Origin: Sphagnum magellanicum
Taxonomy: Eukaryota; Streptophyta; Sphagnopsida; Sphagnales; Sphagnaceae
DNA length: 64,000 bases
Assembly (NCBI GenBank): GCA_021904315.1
Contig: CM038923.1
Location: 8,314,038 to 8,378,037 of the forward strand
Reading direction: 5' to 3'
In this document: positions 1 through 11,643 of the stretch, piece by piece
How positions within the stretch are numbered: position 1 is the first letter of the stretch
How the letters are laid out: every line of letters begins with the position of its first letter
Position numbers and translations under genes: made by a program
The notes under the pieces: model-generated
What the model was told of the DNA's origin: nothing
Database searches by the model: none
The model's input: only the letters and a program-made list of their open reading frames with translations

Positions 1-463
1 TTTGTCCCGAGACTCCCAAGGAGGATTCCCGAAATTGTCTCGATTTGGACTCCCGGGACTTTGCGAGGTCATAACTCTTTGCTCGAACCTCCAATTGGAA
101 TGAGGTTTAAAACAAACTTGTAGCTCTCTTTAAGAGCTTTCCAACGGTGTATCACATTCCACCTGCACACATCAAGGTTGGGTCGATTCCCGATTTTTAG
201 TGGTCGGGAGTCAAATTGCCAATTTAACTCCTAGCCCTTCTTTTTGCCATAACTTGTCCTGCAAATGTCCAAATGGCCCATGCGACCCATTTTTGACATC
301 TACACTTTGATAACTTTCCCACGATATAAAGAACACCTCAATGTGAGGTGTTTTGACCCCTGCAATCGAACTCTGAAATTTTAGGAGTCCCAGAGGACTC
401 CCAAGTCCCAACTTTGGGAATGTGAGTTTCATCTTCACACTCTCTCAAAGTAGGGCTGCGACA
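1..463. mobile_element. Partial LTR (3' part), same family as the solo LTR at 33851-34665
   Basis: This stretch aligns along its whole length, in the same orientation, with 34205-34665. It ends in the same CA dinucleotide (TGCGACA at 457-463). The first ~354 bases of the LTR lie outside the window, so its target-site duplication cannot be tested. The bases after the CA do not look like a tRNA primer-binding site, which favours a solo LTR or a 3' LTR over a 5' LTR. No protein is encoded; open frames here are incidental. Confidence 0.8.
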
Positions 464-2809
464 AAAACCATGTCTTGCTCCTTTTGTTAATACAATTGCA
501 CCATTGATAACTAGGTTTCAATACGGACTACAAAGAATTTTTTACTTTGATTTTCCAGTAGTTGATCAAAAAGTACTACCTTAGGCAATTGCTCCAACGT
601 GAGTGCCTTCCATTTCATTATTTTAACATCCTACTTAATTTTTGTTTCCTTTTGTGCAGCTACTTCCATCTTTCTGGCGTTGGCAAGTTAAACTTGTTTC
701 TCCACACCTTGTATTTTCTCCAACAAAGTCTTTTCATGCATTTCATTGGTTCGCATAGTGCTTTATTTATGTTCTTTGAGCAATTGCACCTTCAACTCAA
801 AGTTTAGGCTCATAAGCAATTGGTGCACAAAGCAAAGATGATCCATGTGTCTAGAAGAGCTTGCTAGTGCAAAATTGAAAAACATGCATGTCAAAATAGT
901 TTGTAACAATGCAATTTGCATATGGTTTACAAATGTGTAGCACTTTGTAAACTCATTATGGTGAAGTGGCACATAAAAGCACTAGGAAGATTGAAGAACA
1001 ATCAAGAAGACAAGGGCTGAACAAATTTGTGACTTAACATAATTTTTTTGTGCATTTTTTGGCTTTTATTTCAACATTGATGTTTTGCTTCAAACATCTA
1101 TTTCAAAATGTTATTTTATCATTTTTCCATTGTGTTACATCAAGTTTACCATTTCCTTAACTTCACTTGCCATGTCAATTGCCATGTATGATTTAATGTT
1201 AGAAACAAATGTAGATGTGAATCTATGATAATTTTATTTTTTTTGCCACAAACTTACCAACAATTTAATTTTCATTGTGAATGAACCTTAACCATCACAA
1301 ATTAACAACTTGCTAACATTGTTAAACCAAACTACTACAATGTTAAACACCCCCCATCAAATTATGTTTTGTACACATTGATTGGGCAATACTGCAAAAT
1401 TTATGGATTTTACACAAGCTTTGACTTATGTTTTATGGGGAAAAAAAAAACTATAATAACAACTACTCAAAAATAGGTTATTAATTGGTATTGTTAATGG
1501 TTCCCCTAAAGTCCTTGATTTGAATCCAGTCAATGGTAAAACATAATAATCATAATGATAATAATAATAAATAAATAAATAAATAAAATTTGTTAGTCAA
1601 GTTTTAATTGGGAGGTGACACAAAACTGCACAAAATAAAATAACCATGCGGTGTTCCAAAAATAAGTCTGCTTAGAGAACCAAATAGAGTTTGATGGGAA
1701 TTGTTTAACATTCCACCCAAAACAACACAATGCAATTGATCCTGGTCTTTAAATGTTTTCAAACTAAATCCCATTTTACTACCTTAGTTGAATATTTCTG
1801 GGGCTGTTTCTACATATTATACAATACACTAGCTATAAGACCAAATGAGGGTCAAAATCCACTTTTAACATTTTTTAGGTTAAAACCAGTGTTGTTTGAA
1901 TTTTAGGTTTAAAAAAGAATTGCCAATTTTTTTAATTAAAAACGATCAAAACCCATTGGTTTTGGGTCAGGGTCAATTTTTGTATATTGTTAGTTTTCAC
2001 TTCTAATGATTATTATTTTGATAAGACTCATTACTTGGAATTTTAATCTAGTTCTGAATTGTAAGGCCTAAAGATGATTTGGTCAATGAAGCTAATGGAT
2101 TTTGTGAAGGAAATTGAAAAATATTTTGAAATATTAAAAAATTCAATTGTAAACATGAAATGTTCAAAATCAATTAATTATTTAACAAGCATGTCTTGAA
2201 ACTACCTCCTATATAGTTGAATATTAAAAAATCAATCAAAATGTAAGATATTGAGATAAAATTTAAGAAGTTGTTTATTAAGGAATGCCTTGCAACCTTT
2301 TTTTTATTGGCAAAAAATTGCCCCCTTATTTTTTGTTCAGGGAAATCTTGAGAAAAAATATAAATAAATCACCTAAATTTGGGCTTAAGGTTTTATGGAG
2401 ATGCCATAAAGCACATGCATTAGAAAAAAGGTTGTCCACTTGTTGCCTATTTATTTTCATTGTTTTTGCTTACTATTGATGGATGGCTAGGGCTAGTTTG
2501 CTACTAACTAGACTCAAGATGGTTTAAACTTTTGACATGTATTGCCATTTTACTTTTTGTTGGAAGAAATGGGGTTGTGAGTTCTTATTTAATTGTTGTT
2601 GTAGAGTTGGGAGCCACCCCTACATTTTTTTTTCAAAACACTCACACCTTTTCCTTGAACACCATTAATTTCAACTTGCTACTCATTTAACAAAACTAAA
2701 GAATCATTTAGTAATAAAAATAACTTTCATTTGGTCCAACATTTCATTTGAAGAATGTTCGGCTTGTGTTGGTTATTACTGAAATTTTTCATGATGAGGA
2801 GGGTGCTTA
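464..2809. other. Gene-free AT-rich spacer
   Basis: I see no coding gene, RNA gene or complete element here. The sequence is AT-rich and carries an (ATAA)n/(AAT)n microsatellite near 1545-1590. Short open frames lack recognisable protein motifs and look like chance. Confidence 0.6.
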
Positions 2810-3148
2810 GGCCTGCTTTACACTAGGAGTCAGGGCGAATGTTCAACCCAAATCAAGCATTCCTATTGGTGCAAAAGTTGAAGTCAGCCCCAAGGGTTTT
2901 ACACTAGGAGTCAAGGCTAAACTAGAAAAAAACTTTCCAAAGTTACTAATAAATGCTGAACTTTATGGCCTTCTATTGGCCCCAAGGCTGGACAAAGGAT
3001 ACCATCGAATTTGGGAGGCAAATTTGCAACCCTTGGGGCCAATGCATGTTTCAGCATTTATTAGTAACTGGGGGCCAAACAACAAGCCCAAAATGCTCAA
3101 AGTTGGCCCCAAGATTTTTAGGCCTTGACTCCTAGTGTAAAGCGGGCC
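2810..3148. mobile_element. Tourist/PIF-Harbinger-like MITE, 339 bp
   Basis: The element starts GGCCTGCTTTACACTAGGAG and ends in the inverted complement of nearly the same sequence (TIRs of about 22 bp with one or two mismatches). It is flanked on both sides by the trinucleotide TTA (2807-2809 and 3149-3151), the target-site duplication typical of PIF/Harbinger elements. It has no transposase. Internally, a stretch near 2940-2960 (AGTTACTAATAAATGCTG) recurs inverted near 3053-3071, so much of the element can fold back on itself. A related, shorter copy lies at 3937-4129. Confidence 0.88.
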
Positions 3149-3720
3149 TTATTATGTCTTTAGTACTGCTTGCTGCTTGGAAGGTGGACTAGATTCAGGA
3201 ATACAAATTAGTAGTAGAGCTACTTAATGCTATTCCTTACTACCTACACCTAAGGATCCAAACCAATCAAGTGGGCCATAAGAACAGGTGAATCAATTCT
3301 TCACTCCCTCAAGAACTGTCACATGAACCTTGAGGTCCTTATGAATATGCGTAGGGTCCTTATGAAGATCCTTAGGGTTGGTTTGAGTATTAAGAACTAA
3401 AACCACGAAACCATAACCGGACCACACTGGCTAAAACTAGCCTCTAGTATGGAGGCCTCACTCAAGAAGGTGAAGGTACTGGTATAGGTGCTCAACTGCT
3501 GGTTCAGGTTTAACATTTTCCGCTGGTTCACCCTGTCTGTAGGAGGGACTCGTCCGTCCTGCTAGGGTTTAATACCTCCATGCAGAGTGCAGTGCAGACT
3601 GAAAATAAAATTGTCAACTCCTTAATCCTTTGCAGGTCTAGTGTTGTTTTTTCAAAAATATTGTCTTCTACTGGCATGACTTAGGCCTAATCTTAAATAC
3701 TTAGGTTGTTTGGTTTGATT

Positions 3721-3915
3721 TTCAAACTACTTCAGAAAAACAGGAGCAATAATGTGCACAGTAAGCCCCAGGTGGGCGGCATTCCCAAAATAAGGGGCCT
3801 AGGACAAGGCAGAATCTGAGTCCAGCTCCATATGCTGCCTTGTAAGTTGTCCTAGGCCCGATTATTTGGATAATGTCCCTCACTTGTGAACTTTGCCCTT
3901 TGATAAAGCTCAAGG
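3721..3915. repeat. Imperfect inverted repeat (hairpin)
   Basis: GGCCTAGGACAAGGCAG near 3798-3814 is complemented by CTGCCTTGTAAGTTGTCCTAGGCC near 3835-3858. The arms could form a cruciform or RNA hairpin. No gene is recognised. It lies just left of the second MITE and may be the remnant of another fold-back element. Confidence 0.45.
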
Positions 3916-3936
3916 TGGACCTTATCTTGAATCTAA

Positions 3937-4129
3937 GGCCAGCTTTTCACTAGAAGTCAAGGCCAATATTCAGCTCAAATCAAGCATTTCCATTGGTGCA
4001 AAAGTTGAAATCAGCCCCAAGGGCTTTCCACTAGGAGTCAAGGCTGAAATAGAAAAATATTTCCAATCTGCCCCAAAACACTAATAAATGCTGAACTTTA
4101 TGGTCCTGACTCCTAGTGTAAAGTAGGCC
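3937..4129. mobile_element. Tourist/PIF-Harbinger-like MITE, 193 bp
   Basis: The left end GGCCAGCTTTTCACTAGAAG and the right end (complement GGCCTACTTTACACTAGGAG) form TIRs. Both flanks are TAA (3934-3936 and 4130-4132), a 3-bp target-site duplication. The interior shares long blocks with the MITE at 2810-3148, including the stretch ending in TAATAAATGCTGAACTTTAT. This copy lacks the inverted internal half and is therefore a deletion derivative or a simpler parent. Confidence 0.88.
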
Positions 4130-4132
4130 TAA

Positions 4133-6344
4133 CCATACATAGATAACGAGACATGGGAGGAGGAGGGTTCTTACTCGCACTTGCTCTGTGTTCTTATACT
4201 TAAGTGAGTACGCATGACATCATTCTCAGTCTTAAGGAGGAGGCATAAGATTTGTCCTCCTCTTTTCTAAGAGGGGAATTCATAGATATAATAAGGTGCC
4301 CTCCAAATACACTAGGAAATTTCACCCAATGCTTTACCAACTACTAGTGTTGGATAGTTTTGGGAACAAGTTCTGAGCTGGTTCACTGTCTGCATGTTCA
4401 GCTGCTTGCTAGGACTAGAACTCAAATCCAAGCTTGCTAGTACTAAGACTTGAATTGGAGCATATTACACATGAGCCTCCTGATGCAAAATGACTCTCAA
4501 CCTGAACTTTCAAGCAGCTTCAACAGTCTTGTGGTCTTTCTTTTGACAGACCTTGGTTTTTTTGGTGCAAGTCTCTATTAAAAAAACAAACGTGACAGGT
4601 ATGTTTTAGTTTTGCGTAACGCTCTGGGCTGAATTTTTAACACTGCAAGGAGCAGGCCTTTTAAACCACAATTTCCCTCCCCATAGGCAGGAGGGGATTT
4701 CAAAACTTCATTGGGGATTGTGGACCACCAAATCCAACAATTTCATTGGCCATAACAATTTTTCTGCACACCTATACACAAGCCTTTTCAACACCCTTTG
4801 TACATTAGTAAACTAGGTAATACTATAACCCTTGTCTGCATACAGACAGGGGTCGTATACAGACAGGGTTAACAATGCTATTATCCCAACTCAGGGGCAG
4901 TTATTTCGGGAACTCCCCACTCCTCTGGAGTTACCACCCTATAAGAAAGGGAACAATGCTATTGTACCATTTTAGTCATGGTTGTAATCGGTTATATAAC
5001 ATTGAAATGACACAATGTCTCAACTTGCATTGTGTGTATAGTGCTGGTGAAGCTAGACCCAGCTTCAAAACAAGCGGTTGTGGAAAACACCAAAGCTATA
5101 GGAATTTAGAGAACTGCTCAGAGACCTTAGAGCATATCCAGCGATACTCGGCATGTGATCCTGCAGAGTAAAATTGGATGAAGAAAATTCAAAGTCTGCC
5201 GGTTTGGCTCAGGAAAATGGTTTTGGCTCTGCAAAATTGCACGCATTGCCGTGGCTAGTAAAAGGCGCAGCACCATTGTGCACCTGCAGAAAACAGTGTA
5301 ACAAATATGATCGAACTGATGCTCAGTGTTTCTGATTGGCCCAACATAATGATTCGTCCCTGTGGTTTGCTATTAGCAGTCCTCACCTATTTGCTGTTCC
5401 AGTTACAGTTTTATGGGTGAGGTTGCACAAGAGTACATAACTTAACTTGGATGTGAAAAATATTTTCGCAGGGTACACATCCAAAAATATTTTCGCAGGG
5501 TAACATCCTGAGCACCGCTGTAGATGCTCTTGCTGTAAGTTGCATCAAATTTGAATATTAGCGGGAACTGAAACTAGAAATTCCTGAGGTTAAACAAAAA
5601 CTAGCGGATCGAGAACTGAAACTTCCCTTCCAAACAAAATAAGGTGTGTGGCGTCCAGACCTCTGGACAACCTGAAAGTCAGGGCTGGCCATTTAGGCCT
5701 TTTTTCAGACTTACGAATTATGCGCTATCTGCTGCAGTGGCAGGCTCATTGGGCACAAATGAAACGTTTTGGGCAGGGGGATTCCCTGACTTTAACATTA
5801 GCGAGTGGGCCAACTATGGTCGATTCGGGCTCCTGGCATGCCCATAAGGCTTATCAAGCCCCTAGGGCACCCATTAGGGTGAAACCACATGCATGCTAGG
5901 AGCCTGAATCGGCCCTAGCCAGCCAAGGTCTCTAGTACATTGTTTGCTAGTTCGACTAGCTTTGGAACAAAAAAGAAGTGCCCAAATTTCTGCCCAACTT
6001 TCCCTCCTTTGTGTTTTGTCAAAAGTTTTGGTTCCTTTAGGCTAAAAGAAAGGCAAGCTTAGATGAAAGGAAATGTGGCCTGTTTTTTTCATATGAAGTT
6101 TGGCAACTTTGGTGCATTTTGGGCATACTATGATTAAAAAAAATTAGTTCATGGGTGCGCTCACAGCTACTTCTTATTTTTCAAAGGATTTATATTGATT
6201 GGCCCATCATCAATTTTTTGGAATATTGGGCTTCGATAGTATCACCTCTTTGGATCCTAGTTGCAAAATAGAAATAAATGTATTCCCCCTATGGCATACC
6301 TTCTCAATTTATACACATGAGAGTTGAACTTTGGGCAAACCATA
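4133..6344. other. Gene-free spacer with small inverted and direct repeats
   Basis: No gene is recognised. A 21-of-24-base inverted repeat (GGTCGATTCGGGCTCCTGGC near 5818 and its complement ending near 5912) bounds about 95 bp and resembles a tiny fold-back element, but the flanks show no clear duplication. A short direct duplication of AAAATATTTTCGCAGGGTA lies at about 5457-5501. Confidence 0.5.
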
Positions 6345-6605
6345 TGGGATAAAAATGAGGTGCTATTGGGAATGTTTTCAAGAACAAGTCAGGAACTTGA
6401 GGAACCTCAAGGGAACATGATGAGAACCATTGGGAACAAACAAAAAAATGCATTATTACTTTTGTATTTCCAGCATTCAAAGACCTTTTGTGGATCTATT
6501 ATTTTCCATACATGTGGAGAATCTCAGGGTTTGCTTTTTCAATTTTGTGATGTAGCCAAACTAACAATTATATCCACAACAAGATTTAGCAAAATTTGGC
6601 TATAG
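6345..6605. repeat. Dispersed repeat, copy 1
   Basis: This ~260-bp stretch recurs in reverse complement at about 17668-17920. Shared blocks include the piece around GATGTAGCCAAACTAACAAT and the piece around GGGAACATGATGAGAACCAT. A weaker trace of one end is visible near 35340-35400. No protein or terminal structure is recognised, so the repeat class is unknown. Confidence 0.7.
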
Positions 6606-7079
6606 TGTCATGATGTGTAGTGTCGTGACGCTCGATGTCGTAAGGGTGTAAATCCATAATAAACTCTATTGAACAAAAAGACTAAAACCAATCAAAAGTA
6701 TAAACTAATCAACCAAAAAGATATGCATGCACATATATATACAATGCACAAAAGGAGGTTGAGATGAAATTCTCATGTATCCCCCCCTAGACCTGAGCCG
6801 AGAAAAACATACCATGGTCTGTGTAGAAATCAAGGTGTTGCAAGAGAACATGATGAACAGTACCAAATGCCGACGAAAATTTGAATGAGCTCTGGCTTGA
6901 TGCAAAATAGATGGTATCCACCATTACAATTATCACAAAGCAACATTTAATCAACATCATTTGTCCTCTGACATACTTGACATGGATAATCAAGTGGAGG
7001 AATCCAAGTTGATGTGATGATGGTAGGATCCAAGTTCGGCAGGTGGCAAGGCACACAGTTTTTGAAGTGATCTCGAATT

Positions 7080-8000
7080 GTGCATCCGTCAGCTCCTTGC
7101 AACTCCAACAAACTTGAAGGCCTTATTGCCTTAATCTTCAAAATAATGCAACCTGAAGAAGTGTCTAGGGTATCATTAGGTTATCGTTGGAAATACACAA
7201 AGTCACCAACATCAAATTGTCTCACCTTAGGTTTGTAACTGCCACCTCATGTGTGTGCATACCGTAAGGTGTTTCGATGTTGTGCAATGGATAAGTTTTC
7301 CATGGCCATGGACATAACCTTCTTGAATAGACCAACCTTCTCTGCGATGACCCTAACTTAAGTGGCTGGGGAGTCCAAGTCCACAACTTGGTTCATTTGA
7401 GTAGCAATGGAAAAAGGTGGAATGGGATGTCTCCCAAAAATTAGAATCTAAAAAGAGAAATGAGACAAAGAGGCCATCCTTTCTATAAGGCCATCAGCTT
7501 GGGGATGATCCCTTGAAGTCCGGTGATGGTCAATGAAAGCATGATTAAATAGGTCTTAGAATTATCTTCTGAATTCTAATCCTTGATTAGTATAGCATTC
7601 AACACAAGCCCCAAACCTACTTAAAACCTGTTGTAAAAAAGCTTGGTTAGTGATGTATGATGACTTGTCCGATAGTGCAACAAGCTCAACCCAGTTTGAA
7701 AAATGTTTAATCATAATCATGATGTAGACATTACCCCTGGAGGTCTATGGTAACTCTCCAATTAAATCACATGACCAATAACAGAACATGCCCTGAATAG
7801 GGAATGGAGAAAGTGTGAGTTGTCGAGAGGAGAAGGAAGTTCTCACTCTATCACATTGTTCACATCTAACAATGACGTCTCGAACTTGAGCATACATACC
7901 TCTCTAATGGTAATGAGGAGCGAAAAGGTTATAAATACGCTTTAACTCCAAAGTGTCCAAGCTCTGAATGTACCTTCTTAATAAGACCAGGCCATTCATG
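7080..8000 (-). pseudogene. Retrotransposon integrase, decayed
   Basis: On the minus strand, pieces of a retroviral-type integrase follow RNase H. A Cys-x2-Cys from the zinc-binding domain (VRCEQCDRVR, near 7850-7870) is followed by a catalytic-core start (DLIGELP), then TNQGLEF and PQADGLIER, which correspond to the second Asp and the Glu of the DDE core. Several stops and frameshifts separate the pieces. A C-terminal tail with LPPAELGSYHH lies at about 7020-7060. In a live element it would insert the cDNA into the genome. Confidence 0.75.
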
Positions 8001-8369
8001 TGGTGGAAAAACCACTATGTTGCCTTGTGGGAAGCATCGGACAAGGTGATTATCCATCCATGAGTAGCGTTTATATCATTGTTGTATGCAATCTTGATGA
8101 TTTGATGTAACTTGGAGAGGGTATTCCCCATGCTGAAAAAACCTCAGAGTGTCCAAGTCCTCCCATATATCCATAATGGGATGCTCAACTAGGTTACATT
8201 ACAGTAGTGCAAAATAACTATATACATAAGATACATGTACTATTGGAATTTGGTTGAAGTCTTACCTAGCTTTTGAGAAATCTTCAGAAGTAATGAAGGG
8301 TTTTTGCGACATGGTATCCACGTTCTAATGTGTAATACGAGGTCAGTGAATAACCTTGAACTCGTACTC

Positions 8370-8690
8370 CTAAAGTATAAACGCCCAATAAGTTAATTTA
8401 CCAATGAGTTTGTCATTGGTCATCAACCACTTGATAGGTTGGTGGTTGGTATACAAAGTGAACTTAGTGCCATAAAGATAGGGCTTGCAATGTATGACAG
8501 CCCATACAATAGTAAGACACTCCCCCTCGTATAAAGAGTAGTTGTTCTCGACCTTGTTATTGCTCCAGGATGCATAGGCGATAACATATTCCTTAACTTC
8601 CTCATCAAGTTGGCCAAAAATAGCACCAATACCAAGAGCACTCCAGTTAGTGTGTAGAATGAAGACCTTGTTGAAATCAAGTCTTCTCAA
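8370..8690 (-). pseudogene. Retrotransposon RNase H domain
   Basis: A 106-residue open stretch resembles the Ty3/gypsy RNase H. It reads from a first-strand region (FILHTNWSALGIGAIFGQ, where the usual catalytic Asp before WSALGIGA is Asn) through LYEGECLTIVWAV (the catalytic Glu) to TLYTNHQPIKWLM (where the usual Asp is Asn). Two of the acidic catalytic positions therefore appear lost, in keeping with a dead copy. It follows RT directly, separated by a stop. Confidence 0.8.
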
Positions 8691-8734
8691 AATGGGAACT
8701 TTGAAAGATTTTCCTTGAGTGTGTTAAAAGCTTC

Positions 8735-9655
8735 CTAAGCCTCTTCACTCCATGTCCAAACAACATCTTTTTTTAACAATGCATAGAGAGGATGAACAAT
8801 AATATTGAAATCTTGGACATAAATCTTGTAGTAATTACATAGTCCAATGAAGCTCTTTAAAGTGTAAACATCAATAAGATTGGGCATCTCCAAAATGGTT
8901 ACTACTTTGGCCCAATGAGCCATAATACCATTTGGCAAAATTCTACGTCCAAAGTACACTACTGAGGTGACAGCGAACTCACATTTTTTAGGATGGATCT
9001 TCATATTGACTTCGTGAAGCTTCTTGAATAACTCCTTAAGTTGAACCAAGTGCTACAAGAGTCCCTTGCTATGCACTAAGACATCATCTATGTAACACTT
9101 CAAGAAATCTACCCTTTCAAAAACTTGGTCCATGAGTTGCTGAAAGAAAATAGGTGTAGTTTTCAATCCAAAAGGCATCACAAGCCATTCCCACAACTTG
9201 TTGCTTCCATGGAATTTCGTTTTCTTGCAATCCTTTGCAACAAGCATAATCTAGTTGAAGCGTTGCCTCATATCCACAATTGTGAAAATGTTTAAGTCTC
9301 CAATGTTATCAAACAGTTTTTCAGGGATGGGCATGGAGTACCTATCTTGAGGTGTAACCAGGTTCAAAGGCCTATAATCCTTGTACATCCTTTTCTCAGT
9401 CCATAATCCAGCTAAATCCTTCTTTGTTGGCATTACTATAGCAGATGTGAAATCAAAACTTGATGGTTGAATGAGACCAGCTTCATGGAGTTCTTTGCAT
9501 CTTTCATCTACCAATTCCCACTCATGTTCGCTCAACCTATGCCTCCTTCGATAGATGGGTGTCTCATTTGTAAAGTCTATAGAGAATTGTATGGTCTTAC
9601 ATCTACTTAAGTCTTTCATTAAGAATGCAAACACATTCTCATACTTAATTGGCAA
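8735..9655 (-). pseudogene. Retrotransposon reverse transcriptase, broken into three frames
   Basis: Three successive minus-strand pieces make up a Ty3/gypsy reverse transcriptase. 9655-9251 holds fingers and palm A (YKDYRPLNLVTPQDRYSMPI, FTIVDMR; the conserved Asp of the first catalytic motif is kept). 9247-9053 holds MPFGLKTTP and the catalytic box CYIDDVLVHS. 9049-8735 holds the thumb and connection (HPKKCEFA, FIGLCNYYKIYV). The breaks are single stops between pieces. The YIDD active site itself is intact. It would copy element RNA into DNA; this copy cannot. Confidence 0.92.
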
Positions 9656-9989
9656 GTGTGTGACCTGGTTTCTCTCCTTCTTGGTGAGCTAGTTCCCCAT
9701 AACGAAAGGGTAGTTAGAAACACATGGAATGGAGTTGGAAAGTGTGTTTGAAGAACCTCGTGTATTGGGTTCTCCATTATCCAACTATGTAAATTCGTAG
9801 AAGGTTATAATTGTTTCTCCAAAAGCTAATGTACCTCTAGGTTTATTAGAAACAACTTGAGTCAAATTACATGGTACCTCTTCCCCCCCAACATTAAAAG
9901 TGAAGTGTAATGTGTTGAAAATAAGCAAGTGTACTTAGTCAGGGTGCCATGTAGTCGCATCGCCAGAACTACAAGTTGATTGAATTAGT

Positions 9990-10980
9990 GCTGGTGTTGT
10001 GTACATTTGAAAGAGTACATAGGTTACCAATAACCATGTAAGGGAATTGAGGTCCATGCCTTTCCCCAGTAGAGTGTTACACTCCAATCTAATCACCCTT
10101 GTGTGATTAGTAATGTCAGTTTGGAACACCATAGCCCTTTCTTTTTCTTTTGGGTTTGGTTCATCCCAAGTGGTTGAAACATGATAATACACCAGGCCTG
10201 GTCCATCTCCCTGAAAGGCGTGTGCTTATGGGAAGGAAACAAAGGTGGGCCAAGCACCTCTTGGTTTTCCTATTGTGTTCGCTAGAAACCAGGGAGGTTT
10301 TTCTTGCCTTGTAACTGGTTGGTAGGAGTTCTGATCATCCAATATGTGAAAAACCTGCAAGTTGGGGTCTTTAATGGTGTATTTCATAACCAACTTCAGA
10401 ACTGAGAATGGTGCAAGGTTGGTCCACCAATTGTGTAGCTATGCGCATAGGAACCGCATTGTGCCGCATTGCATAAGAGTGGCTCTCCAAGGTAATGCTT
10501 GACCAGCCTGTAGTGCTCATGGACTTTCTCCCTCTAGTCAAGCTGAAAAATGGTGTTTTCAATTACATAACTAAACGTAGAAAAAATGGATTAAGCACAA
10601 GTGATCAATCGTATCATGTTCGTGAAGCAACCGGATCTTTTGTCACTCAAGTCTTCTCCAAATCCAACCACTAAAAATCCCTAACACTCCCAATCTGAAA
10701 TGATGAGGTTCACGAAGCCAAGTAATTCCATATGCTTCTTCTGAATTAGTTGTATGTCAAAGGGCAAGAAAGTGAAACTAGCCTTCCATGCGGTGGTTGC
10801 AAATTGTTGTGGAAATGTGACTATGAGTTCCATCATTCTTGATGCTGCCACTTGCCTTGCAATAGGATCAATGTCTACGTAAAAATACCTCTGAAACACC
10901 ATCCTTGACTATAATAGGGCTTCGAGATTTATACCAATACCACCAAAGAGCTTTAATAATGTAATCCCCTCCTTAGGTGG
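9990..10980 (-). pseudogene. Cytosine-C5 DNA methyltransferase domain inside a retrotransposon pol
   Basis: Minus-strand translation shows the motifs of a C5-MTase in canonical order. They are motif I (LFGGIG, about 10950-10933), motif II (RYFYVDIDP, about 10890-10864), motif IV with the catalytic Cys (SDWEC at 10698-10684, followed by a TAG where the family has Gln, then GF), a GFGEDLSDKRSGCF block, motif VI (YVIENT, 10569-10552), motif VIII (QCGSYAH, 10461-10441), a WTNLAP block (10426, frame shifted), WPTFVSFP, and a C-terminal GMDLNSLTWL near 10050. Motifs I to VIII share one frame apart from stops. The domain (~330 codons) lies between protease and RT on the same strand, so it belongs to the element. 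It would transfer methyl groups to cytosine in DNA. This copy is dead: at least four stops and one frameshift. Confidence 0.87.
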
Positions 10981-11451
10981 TGTCCAAGTGATTTATTAAC
11001 AAAATACTAGCTTAATCGGTTCGCCATGGTTTTCCATGTTCTCAAAACTAAATAGAGCTTTGACCAAGGGCTTGTGGGCTACTTTGAACCTCTATAAAAC
11101 CTCTGGTCCATGTTGAATGTCAGTAGGAACCACCCTCAAGCTTTCAATAGCTTGAGCGTAAGCTATCTCCTCTTCATATCCCTCTATCCATTCATGGCTA
11201 ACTTATTGGATGTAGGAAATAGTGAGTGCTTCCTTGAGCATACAATGGTGAGCCATAGGACTCTGGTTCCCATGTAAATCAAGGGGTATGTATCCCAGGT
11301 GGTGGCCATCAATCTCCCAATCCATTCAGTAGTATGCATGTTTGAACCAGTTGTCAATTGTGAAACCTAGTGGAAACAAAGCCTTTTACCCAATGAGCAC
11401 ATCGTAACTGGTGGCATTGGTGACTAAACATCTAACCTATAGGCAAAACTT

Positions 11452-11643
11452 TTAATCTATACCTTCATCATTGAAGTTAAATGCAATCAAACTCGAGTTT
11501 TCCCCAAATACCTCCTCTTCGCTCCCACTAGCAATGCAAATTCGCCACATAGATTTTCGTAGTTTAGAGTCAAGCATGCCCATCTTCTTGGCAAATTGAA
11601 TTCCAAGAATCTCTGGTTGGGCACCTGTATCAAGTAGTACCAC
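11452..11643 (-). pseudogene. Retrotransposon aspartic protease region
   Basis: The minus-strand frame contains VVLLDTGAQPEILG, a retropepsin active-site motif (Asp-Thr-Gly followed by a hydrophobic strand), then a short downstream domain. It lies between the gag zinc knuckle and the methyltransferase, where Ty3/gypsy elements carry protease. It would cleave the polyprotein. The reading frame is lost on both sides. Confidence 0.75.
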
